From: Chlamydiota bacterium
GTDB lineage: Bacteria; Chlamydiota; Chlamydiia; Chlamydiales; Simkaniaceae
DNA: 16,430 nucleotides
NCBI GenBank assembly: GCA_021772295.1
Contig: JAJFMG010000075.1
Coordinates: 1 to 16,430 of the forward strand
Reading direction: 5' to 3'
The notes beneath the pieces are model-generated. The model ran no database searches, was not told the DNA's origin, and saw only the letters and a list, made by a program, of their open reading frames with translations. Of this stretch, positions 1 through 6,310 are shown in pieces; the stretch's first letter is position 1; every line of letters starts with the position of its first letter. The translations under genes were made by a program, and so were the position numbers.

Positions 1-572
1 TATAGCTCCAGCACTTTATCCCACTTGCCCCAATTTGAGACTTCTCTCACACCTCTTAATTTCTCAGCTTCTAACTCGCACATTTTTAGATCTGCTGAAA
101 ATGGCAATACCAAGACTGCTTTATATACGCCATAATTCTCCTCAATAATTTGACTATCTACAACCCCGACTAGTGCTTGCCTCTGAAGAAGTTGTTGGAT
201 AAACGGAAAAAGGTTTGCGCTAACTTCAAAAAATAAATCTTCCGCTCGTATACACGGGTTTTTGAATTGTTGAGAATGAACATCTACCGCACCCAAATTG
301 CTTAACTGTAGACACAAATTCTCTATATGAGAAGCTACCTTCTGCTCATTGTCTATACAATCAAAATAACAGTGCAGTGCCTCTGAAAACTTTTTCATAG
401 TTTTTAGAAAACTCTCATGATCATGGCCTTTCTCACGAAGAATAATATCAATTATTTCTTTTGAGTCTTGCTTGCTAAAAAGTAATTTGATAAGTGCCTT
501 GAAGTTCCCTATCCAAGTTATATCAAAAGGTCTCTGTAATTTGGTGAGATACCGCTCAAGATGAAATTTCAC
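1..572 (-). CDS. Unrecognised protein, 3' end outside window
   Basis: The minus strand is open without a stop from a GTG at 570-572 to the window edge, about 190 codons, and the gene continues beyond base 1. The start is supported by a Shine-Dalgarno-like AAGGAAG (minus strand, 582-588) nine bases before the GTG. The product begins MKFHLERYLTKLQ and is mostly helical in appearance, with no signal peptide or membrane segment and no motif I recognise. It is divergent from the helicase gene; a minus-strand TATAAA at 609-614 overlaps the plus-strand TATAAT at 611-616, so the two genes probably share a compact promoter region. Even codon use and the long open frame make it a real gene. It could belong with the helicase as a defence partner, but only the arrangement suggests that. 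Confidence 0.72.
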   Translation of the reverse strand, partial: MKFHLERYLTKLQRPFDITWIGNFKALIKLLFSKQDSKEIIDIILREKGHDHESFLKTMKKFSEALHCYFDCIDNEQKVASHIENLCLQLSNLGAVDVHSQQFKNPCIRAEDLFFEVSANLFPFIQQLLQRQALVGVVDSQIIEENYGVYKAVLVLPFSADLKMCELEAEKLRGVREVSNWGKWDKVLEL

Positions 573-627
573 AATAAAATACTTCCTTGTTAATCTATTT
601 TTAACTTATTTATAATGAGTATTTTAA

Positions 628-656
628 TTGAAGGTTGTGTTTTTTTTCTATATAAT
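628..656 (+). promoter_or_regulatory. Candidate promoter of the helicase gene
   Basis: TTGAAG (628-633), a 17-base spacer and a perfect TATAAT (651-656) form a good sigma-70-type promoter. Initiation would fall near 663, downstream of the TTG at 659, which argues for translation from the ATG at 689. A second candidate is TTGTTA (587-592), an 18-base spacer and TATAAT (611-616). Confidence 0.5.
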
Positions 657-688
657 CATTGATTAATCACAAATGTAGAAAAAATGTA

Positions 689-3600
689 ATGAAAAATATA
701 TCTTCCATATTAAAAAGCCTCAGCTCAGAAGGTTTTTCAAATCAGCAAAAGGGAATGCTTTTTGAACGCCTCTGCAAAAAATTCTTAGAAAAGGATCCTA
801 CCTACATCTATTTGGTTAAAAAGGTATACCTCTGGGAAGAATGGCCTGATCGTTGGGGCCCTGATCATGGAATTGATTTGATTGCTGAAACCCATGATGG
901 AAAACTATGGGCTATACAATGTAAAGCCTATGATGAAAGCAGAGCTATTACTAAGCGCGACTTGGATAAATTTCTTAGTGAATCATCACGTGCTGTCATT
1001 GACTATCGACTTATCATATCTACTACAGAAAATTTGCACGCGTCTGCACGGCGTGTTATTGAAGGACAAGAGAAGCCTGTTGGATTCATTGGAGCCAATA
1101 GACTTCAGAGCTCATCTGTAAATTTTGCCATTGATCTAGATGCTATTACAGCTAATAGACATCAACAAAATACTCCGAGAGCTCATCAACTAGAAGCAAT
1201 TGAGGCTATAGCGAAAGGATTGACAACCTATGATCGGGGGCAGTTGATCATGGCCTGTGGTACAGGTAAAACCAGCGTCAGCCAATGGATTTCTGAAAGA
1301 CTGGGCTGCAAGAGAGTCTTAGTCCTATTACCCTCATTGTCACTACTTAACCAAACAATCCAATCTTGGTGCAACAACACAGCTCAAAGATTTAGATTTC
1401 TACCTGTATGTAGCGATGAATCTGTGGTTAACAGCGATAGCATCGTCTCACATCTATTCGAGCTAGGGCTCCCTTCTACAACAGACAGCACGGAAGTGGC
1501 CAAGTTTCTAGGTAATTCTGGAAATTCTGTTATCTTTTCAACTTATCAATCCTCGCAGGTAATTGCAGATGCGATGTCCCAATGTCCGGAACAATTATTC
1601 GATCTAGTACTTTGTGATGAAGCACATCGCTGCAGCGGAGATAGCAATAGTTATTTCGGAACAATTCTAAATAATAAATTGATCCCTGCTAAGAAGCGCT
1701 TATTTATGACTGCAACTCCACGAATCTACGAAGAAAATCACAAAGCACTCTGCTTGAAGCATGGAACGAAGCTACACTCAATGGACGACGTTTCACTGTT
1801 CGGTCCAGTGCTACACTGCTTTACTTTTGGGGAAGCAATCGAGCAAGATGTTTTATCTGACTATCAAGTGGCTATCATTGGAATTGATAGCTCTCAGTAT
1901 GCTAAATATATTAAGGATCGAATTTTTATAACAACAGACTTACATTCAACTACCAATGCTGCTTCTCTAGCTATTCAGATTGCAGTAGCCAAAGCAACAA
2001 AGAAATATGATCTAAGACGTATTATTACCTTTCATAGCCGTATCAAATCAGCAAAAGAATTTTCAATTAATTACACCTCTACCCTCGAATGGCTGCCATC
2101 GGCTTCTAAACCAAGTGAACCTGTTTGGGCTAGCTATATTGAAGGGAAAATGCCTGCAGGTCAAAGACGCCTACTTCTGAAAAGACTACGAACTATTAAA
2201 AATAATGAATATGGTATGCTTAGTAATGCCAGATGCCTTACAGAAGGCATTGATCTTCCTAACCTTGATGGCGTAGTATTTGTGGACCCCCGACGCTCTC
2301 AAGTGGATATCGTCCAAGCAGTTGGCAGAGCAATTAGAAAGGCTCCAAATAAGAAACTTGGCACAATTGTACTTCCCGTTGTGATTCATGAAAGTGGAAT
2401 TGATAATACAGAGGCAGAACTTGACAGCTCATCCTTTACTCATATTTGGGCAGTAATGAAAGCCCTCAGATCGCACGATAATGCGCTAGCTGAGGAAATT
2501 GACTGCTTCCGCCGCCAATTAGGTCGGACAGGCAACTTCGACGGTCGCGAACTTAAAAAAATTGTCTTTGATTTACCAATTCATCTTGACCAATCATTTG
2601 CTAATTCATTAAAAGTTGAAATTATTAAACGAACTTCAATGAATTGGCACGAATATATGGGATTACTTGACCGCTTCATTAGTGAACATGGCCACGCTCG
2701 AATTCCTTCTAATTATACTTATGAAAAATATAAACTTGGTTCTTGGGTTTCAGAACAGAGAAAAAAGTATAAAAAAGGACTCCTTTCTGATCAAGAAATC
2801 CTAACTCTAGAAGAACTGCCTGGTTGGTCTTGGGATATATCCGCAACTAACTGGGAGATTGGTTATAACGAATTATATAGGCACACCCAACAATATGGAA
2901 GCTGTAGTATCCCCAATAACTACAAAAAAAACAGTATTGACCTCAGAAATTGGATCTCTGTACAGAAAAAAGCCTATAAAGCGAAAACTTTGCAAAACAG
3001 CCGTATAAAGCTCCTAGAGGCTCTTCCAGGTTGGGTTTGGAGCCTTTCAAAGGCACGGGACATCAAAGGCCAAGATGCTCTCAAATCCTTCATAAAAAGA
3101 GAGCGGCATGCTCGCATCCCTACGACTCATACTGAAAACGGTTTTAAACTAGGTCTTTGGACATCACAGAAAATAGACCTGTACCAAACAGGATGCTTAT
3201 CAAAAGAGGATATTGTCTTTTTTGAATCAATACCAGGGTGGTCATGGAAGAAGGGTCATGATCAAAATTGGGAATTTGGCTTCTCAATACTACAAAAATA
3301 CGTGCGAATTAAGGGAAGTGCCAAACCACCCTCAGGTTATATATTGAATGGATTCCAGCTAGCTACCTGGGTTAAAGGGCAGAGGGAGGCTTATCGTGAT
3401 GGAACGCTACCCCAAGTCAAAGCAAAAAAATTATCAAAAATGCCTAGCTGGTCATGGAGGGTATTGGATGATAAAAACAAAGAGGGATTTTATGCTCTAG
3501 ATTCATTTATCAAGCGTGAAAAACATGCTCTTGTTCCCCCAAATTGGGTTGAGAATGGTTTTAAATTAGGCCAATGGATTGTTCTGAAACGACAAGCATA

Positions 3601-4105
3601 TCAAAACCCAAATTCAACTCACAAAATTTCAAAAGAAGATTGTAAGCGGTTGGAAGCTTATCCCTGGTGGTTTTGGAATGGCGATCAGGGGCGATGGGAA
3701 AGAGGCAAGCATTTCCTACTTAAATTTGTTACACGCAAGGGACACTCCCGTGTAAAAACAACTCATATTGAAGAAAAATTTAACTTAGGTAGCTGGGTTA
3801 GCATGTGGCGATACCAATATAAAAAGAAAAAAATATCTCAGCAAAAAATTGATTTTTTTCAATCCTTGCCGAACTGGTCTTGGGACATTAAGGCTAACCT
3901 CTGGACAGAGGCCTTTCAGCTCCTAAAAGATTATGCTAAGAGAGAAGGACACGCATCTGTCCCTGCTAACCATATCGAAAATGGATTTAGATTAGGAACT
4001 TGGATACGTACACAAAAATATGCATATGCTAAGCAAACATATGGAAAACGGATCTCTCATGAAAAAATCACTCTCCTAGAATCGGTTTCTGGCTGGCAAT
4101 GGTAA
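689..4105 (+). CDS. Mrr-like nuclease / SF2 helicase with seven helicase-associated repeats
   Basis: Predicted DNA restriction or processing enzyme. Numbering is from the ATG at 689. Residues about 20-150 form an Mrr-like PD-(D/E)xK nuclease domain, with GIDLIAE (Asp63) and AIQCK (Gln77-x-Lys79) as the likely catalytic signature. The SF2 helicase core follows: Walker A ACGTGKTS (about 189-196), DEAH (310-313), TAT (341-343) and QAVGRAIR (543-550). The C-terminal 490 residues are seven tandem helicase-associated repeats of about 69 residues, each with GH/A-R-x-P, lGxWv and ending LPgWsW; these are thought to bind DNA. The frame also opens at TTG 659, but the ATG gives the short lead before FERLCKKFL usual in this family and fits the promoter at 628-656. 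No methyltransferase or specificity gene is adjacent, unlike type I or ISP restriction systems. Very likely a functional defence-type gene; its target is unknown. Confidence 0.88.
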   Translation: MKNISSILKSLSSEGFSNQQKGMLFERLCKKFLEKDPTYIYLVKKVYLWEEWPDRWGPDHGIDLIAETHDGKLWAIQCKAYDESRAITKRDLDKFLSESSRAVIDYRLIISTTENLHASARRVIEGQEKPVGFIGANRLQSSSVNFAIDLDAITANRHQQNTPRAHQLEAIEAIAKGLTTYDRGQLIMACGTGKTSVSQWISERLGCKRVLVLLPSLSLLNQTIQSWCNNTAQRFRFLPVCSDESVVNSDSIVSHLFELGLPSTTDSTEVAKFLGNSGNSVIFSTYQSSQVIADAMSQCPEQLFDLVLCDEAHRCSGDSNSYFGTILNNKLIPAKKRLFMTATPRIYEENHKALCLKHGTKLHSMDDVSLFGPVLHCFTFGEAIEQDVLSDYQVAIIGIDSSQYAKYIKDRIFITTDLHSTTNAASLAIQIAVAKATKKYDLRRIITFHSRIKSAKEFSINYTSTLEWLPSASKPSEPVWASYIEGKMPAGQRRLLLKRLRTIKNNEYGMLSNARCLTEGIDLPNLDGVVFVDPRRSQVDIVQAVGRAIRKAPNKKLGTIVLPVVIHESGIDNTEAELDSSSFTHIWAVMKALRSHDNALAEEIDCFRRQLGRTGNFDGRELKKIVFDLPIHLDQSFANSLKVEIIKRTSMNWHEYMGLLDRFISEHGHARIPSNYTYEKYKLGSWVSEQRKKYKKGLLSDQEILTLEELPGWSWDISATNWEIGYNELYRHTQQYGSCSIPNNYKKNSIDLRNWISVQKKAYKAKTLQNSRIKLLEALPGWVWSLSKARDIKGQDALKSFIKRERHARIPTTHTENGFKLGLWTSQKIDLYQTGCLSKEDIVFFESIPGWSWKKGHDQNWEFGFSILQKYVRIKGSAKPPSGYILNGFQLATWVKGQREAYRDGTLPQVKAKKLSKMPSWSWRVLDDKNKEGFYALDSFIKREKHALVPPNWVENGFKLGQWIVLKRQAYQNPNSTHKISKEDCKRLEAYPWWFWNGDQGRWERGKHFLLKFVTRKGHSRVKTTHIEEKFNLGSWVSMWRYQYKKKKISQQKIDFFQSLPNWSWDIKANLWTEAFQLLKDYAKREGHASVPANHIENGFRLGTWIRTQKYAYAKQTYGKRISHEKITLLESVSGWQW

Positions 4106-4152
4106 AACCTCTTATCTAGAAAATTATTTATAATAACTCCACTAACCTTCCC

Positions 4153-4350
4153 CCAATCAAAAGTTCTGAACTTGTCCAACCACCTCCAACCTAAATAAAG
4201 GCTTCAGTTTTACGACTGAAGCCCTTTGTTTTCAGTGATATACAACCGCAAATTCAAGCCAAAATATTCCGCTGCGTAACGCTCAATTACGCACTATTTA
4301 CGCACTAGACTGAGTAGAACTGCAGTAAAACCTCTTTAATTTTCAGCTCT
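4153..4350 (+). repeat. Long dispersed repeat, copy A (att-like segment)
   Basis: About 198 bp matching 12936-13130 imperfectly along its whole length. In order it holds: a 38-bp head (4153-4190) with the palindrome AAGTTCTGAACTT and the nonamer CCACCTCCA (4180-4188); a terminator-like hairpin (4200-4223); an inverted pair TGCGTAA...TTACGCA (4273-4293); a direct pair of TTACGCACTA separated by 11 bp (4287-4309); and a tail containing CTGCAGTAAAA. The head recurs alone at 10982-11018 and 14908-14943. The direct and inverted heptamers resemble recombinase arm sites; that function is inferred. Confidence 0.75.
4200..4223 (+). terminator. Rho-independent terminator after the helicase gene
   Basis: GGCTTCAG, an 8-base loop and CTGAAGCC form a perfect 8-bp stem followed by CTTTGTTTTC. 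It lies 95 bases after the helicase stop. The same hairpin with one changed pair is kept in the distant copy at 12983-13006. Confidence 0.65.
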
Positions 4351-4363
4351 TTCCTGCTACACT
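4335..4363 (+). promoter_or_regulatory. Possible promoter of the 4389 gene
   Basis: TACACT (4358-4363) preceded by TGC gives an extended -10, with a weak -35 TTTAAT (4335-4340) at 17 bases. The -35 half lies inside the tail of the dispersed repeat, so the repeat may bring part of a promoter to the cargo gene next to it. Confidence 0.3.
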
Positions 4364-4388
4364 TGTCCGCATCAAAACGAAGGACTTT

Positions 4389-4898
4389 ATGCTTAAATCA
4401 ATCATAGATAAAATCTGCACATATCTAAAGATAAAGTTCTTCTTTAAAAGAGCTCACTCCCCCAATTCCACTTCTAAAGCTAAAGCACAGCAAGGACATG
4501 CAGTAGCAACTTCAGGGGATCACTCTTCTGTTCAAATTGGAGACTCTTATCACTATTATAAAGAGCCGAAAGAAACCACATCTCATACGAAGTCTTGGGC
4601 GACACTTTTAAAACTATTTTCCCCTGAGTCCGCTCAAAATTGGGCTCGCAAGATTAATGATCCAAAGGGGAAAGACACTGAAAAACACAACCTTAATGGG
4701 TATAAAAGGTTTCTTTCTCAATATTTTGAAAACATTGGACTCGATCATTCTGATCCCAACGCAGCCAAATTCAATCAAATTCAGAAAGAGAGTATCTCCT
4801 CAATCGAAGAATTATATAATCATGGAGATAAGTCTCAGTTTATAAAAGCCTGGGATAAATATTTATTAGATTTGACAGACATCAAAAAAAAATTCTAG
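4389..4898 (+). CDS. Hypothetical 169-residue protein
   Basis: ATG at 4389 has AAGGA four bases upstream. The product has a basic, helical N-terminus (residues 1-22, hydrophobic patches but no clear signal peptide). A low-complexity linker with GDHSSVQIGDS (about residues 43-53) follows, recalling the glycine/asparagine linkers that join anchors to effector domains in many hypothetical proteins. Then comes a charged helical domain (about 65-169). No catalytic motif is visible. It stands alone on the plus strand just inside the repeat at 4153-4350, and the next genes run convergent to it. Function unknown; cargo of the mobile segment is the only contextual clue. Confidence 0.65.
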   Translation: MLKSIIDKICTYLKIKFFFKRAHSPNSTSKAKAQQGHAVATSGDHSSVQIGDSYHYYKEPKETTSHTKSWATLLKLFSPESAQNWARKINDPKGKDTEKHNLNGYKRFLSQYFENIGLDHSDPNAAKFNQIQKESISSIEELYNHGDKSQFIKAWDKYLLDLTDIKKKF

Positions 4899-5253
4899 TT
4901 GAAAGAGCGGATCATAATGAGATTTAAAAATGCTTGAATTATACCTACCAGAAAATATCACACGTGCAAAATACAAACGAATTAAGAAGCCTCTAAAGAA
5001 GATTGTTTGTCTTTTTACTTTGTTTTCCCAGCAAGAGCTATACCCCCCCCCCATGTCAGCGTAGTTGTCGCATTTAACTGAATCAAACGACGCACTAGAG
5101 AAGCATCTATCACTGGAGAATCTTGTTTCATTTTTCTATGGCCACTTGATTTTTTTGATGAGTTTTAGAAAAATGTCCATTATAAGTTCTATCTTTTCTT
5201 GTATACACCTGCTGAAGTAAGTGAAAGCAGGGGCCTTGTGCGATTTAAGAGGA
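4899..5253. other. Gap with poly-C tract and no convincing intact gene
   Basis: A run of ten C (5043-5052) stands out in AT-rich surroundings. A short minus-strand remnant is listed separately at 5015-5131. CCTGCT...AGCAGG (5208-5231) can form a 6-bp stem downstream of the 5254 gene, but lacks a T-run, so it is a weak terminator candidate. Otherwise nothing is recognised. Confidence 0.5.
5015..5131 (-). pseudogene. Short remnant, possible phosphotransferase N-terminus, with G10 tract
   Basis: ATG at 5129-5131 opens a 38-codon frame beginning MKQDSPVIDASLVRRLIQ, which resembles the start of aminoglycoside phosphotransferase-like proteins. The resemblance is lost afterwards. The frame crosses the ten-G run (complement of 5043-5052) and stops at 5015-5017. 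Slippage by one base would read into another frame that stays open to 4866. The remnant reading is preferred; a phase-variable small gene is the alternative. Confidence 0.3.
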
Positions 5254-5517
5254 CTATCCTATGTAGAATTTATCTACCAAATTTTCAAGCATTTCCCCCT
5301 CTGGAGTAGGGTCATATTTCTCATCAAATCCTACTAGTTGTAGTTGCTCTCCACAAAGATCTCTTATTTCATCAGCTTGATCTTCTGTGATATTAAGCAT
5401 ATATGCATTCTCTTCTCTTTCGGTAAGAAAAAAAAGCTGCCTCAACCTGTCTGGAAGGAAAGGTGCTTTACAAAGATAGCTGTACTCATCCTGATTTAAT
5501 TTAATTACTATTAACAT
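5254..5517 (-). CDS. Small hypothetical protein, possible immunity factor
   Basis: ATG at 5515-5517 gives 87 residues beginning MLIVIKLNQDEYSYL. A TTG four codons upstream (5527-5529) would overlap the preceding stop; neither start has a clear ribosome site. The sequence is acidic and soluble, with LNITEDQADEIRDLCGEQLQ in the middle and DPTPEGEMLENLVDKF near the end, a pattern I associate with small conserved hypotheticals but cannot name. It is the last gene of the minus-strand toxin cluster, nearly contiguous with 5526-5786. Small acidic proteins after a polymorphic toxin are usually immunity proteins, so that role is inferred. Confidence 0.65.
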   Translation of the reverse strand: MLIVIKLNQDEYSYLCKAPFLPDRLRQLFFLTEREENAYMLNITEDQADEIRDLCGEQLQLVGFDEKYDPTPEGEMLENLVDKFYIG

Positions 5518-5525
5518 TTGGCAGA

Positions 5526-5786
5526 TCAAAGTAAATCACGCTCTGGTTCGATGTCAGCCAGTCCAATATCTTCTTGATCGATTTTGAAGACCTCGGTTTG
5601 ATTCTTCATAAATTCAATCACTGTGTGATATGCCATAAGATAGCCGTTATTAAAGCTATCACACCCTTCTTTTGGATGATCTTCTTCTGTTTTTGCTTCT
5701 TTTGCTTGTTTTTTAATTATGGATATTAAATCTATAATGTAATTTTTATATTTTTCATCTTCCACAATCTTACTTAATCCTTTCAT
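5526..5786 (-). CDS. Small hypothetical protein, possible immunity factor
   Basis: An 86-residue acidic protein starting at ATG 5784-5786, without a strong ribosome site. It has KYKNYIIDLISIIKKQAKEA, then FNNGYLMAYHTVIEFMKNQ, and ends DIGLADIEPERDLL; no domain is named with confidence. Its start overlaps the last codons of an open frame that stops at 5770-5772 and may be the tail of a displaced toxin tip. Its stop adjoins the next gene (5254-5517), so the two are probably co-translated. Position after the toxin and first immunity gene suggests an extra immunity gene kept after its toxin tip was lost. Confidence 0.65.
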   Translation of the reverse strand: MKGLSKIVEDEKYKNYIIDLISIIKKQAKEAKTEEDHPKEGCDSFNNGYLMAYHTVIEFMKNQTEVFKIDQEDIGLADIEPERDLL

Positions 5787-5855
5787 TTAGAGTTGATTGT
5801 AGGGTGTCTCTTTGCTCGGTATAGCATTCTATCTCAGCAGGCCATTTTTTGTTGA

Positions 5856-5957
5856 TTAAAGCTTGCTGTTTTTTCCAAGAGCGATGATTGTCTTGCCAGC
5901 ATTCGAGATTTCTCCATCTATAGCAGCTGTTTCGAGAACAAGTGTTTCTTCAGCTAT
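5856..5957 (-). pseudogene. Duplicated scrap of the toxin linker
   Basis: Starting directly after the stop codon of the 5958 gene, the frame reads IAEETLVLETAA and continues GEISNAGKTIIALG before a TAA at 5856-5858. The toxin at 6311-8584 contains the same IAEETLVLETAA (residues 565-576) followed by GEIVNSGKSTLFLG (585-598). Twenty-one bases are identical (5937-5957 and 6872-6892). About ten residues are missing between the two motifs. This is a relic of a second toxin copy, most simply an alternative C-terminal cassette. A second frame stays open across the region to 5770-5772 and may encode the end of that lost tip, but I cannot identify it. Confidence 0.7.
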
Positions 5958-6308
5958 TTAGTAGTTAAACTCTTCTAGCACCTCCGTTGCCAATCGCATA
6001 ATTTGTTCCCATTCTGGGGAGTCTATGAACTCATGCGGGTGGTTGTTTTTATCTGAAAAAACCCTGAACCGATCACGGAAGAGCTTTAAAACATCATATT
6101 GTTTGCCGGTGACCTTAAAATCCTTATAATTTTCTAAAATAGAGTCACAGGTTGTAAAAAAGTCACAAACGGTATCCTCAAAACTATCCACTTGAGGACC
6201 TTCTCCATTTATCCAAACTCTTTTTTGATATTCTTTATCGGCTATACAAGAAATATGCTTTAGGTGTTCCTGCAGGATGTAGTTTTTATCTTCTTCGGTA
6301 AGTTTCAA
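5958..6308 (-). CDS. Likely immunity protein of the adjacent toxin
   Basis: A 116-residue acidic protein using TTG (6306-6308) as start. The choice is supported by AGGAGA six bases upstream, a site embedded in the last codons of the toxin gene, so translation is probably coupled. It reads YQKRVWINGEGPQVDSFEDTV, then VCDFFTTCDSILENYKDF, and ends EFIDSPEWEQIMRLATEVLEEFNY. It is all-helical in appearance with no signal peptide. I recall similar small proteins next to polymorphic toxins. Only two bases separate it from the toxin stop, the usual toxin-immunity layout. Neutralisation of the 6311 toxin tip is inferred from position. Confidence 0.75.
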   Translation of the reverse strand: MKLTEEDKNYILQEHLKHISCIADKEYQKRVWINGEGPQVDSFEDTVCDFFTTCDSILENYKDFKVTGKQYDVLKLFRDRFRVFSDKNNHPHEFIDSPEWEQIMRLATEVLEEFNY

Positions 6309-6310
6309 GA

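Noticed and set aside
4866..5054. 62-codon minus-strand frame starting at the G10 tract
   Set aside because: No ribosome site, low-complexity product (MGGGYSSCWEN...) and antisense overlap with the end of the 4389 gene. Kept only as a possible slippage extension of the remnant at 5015-5131.
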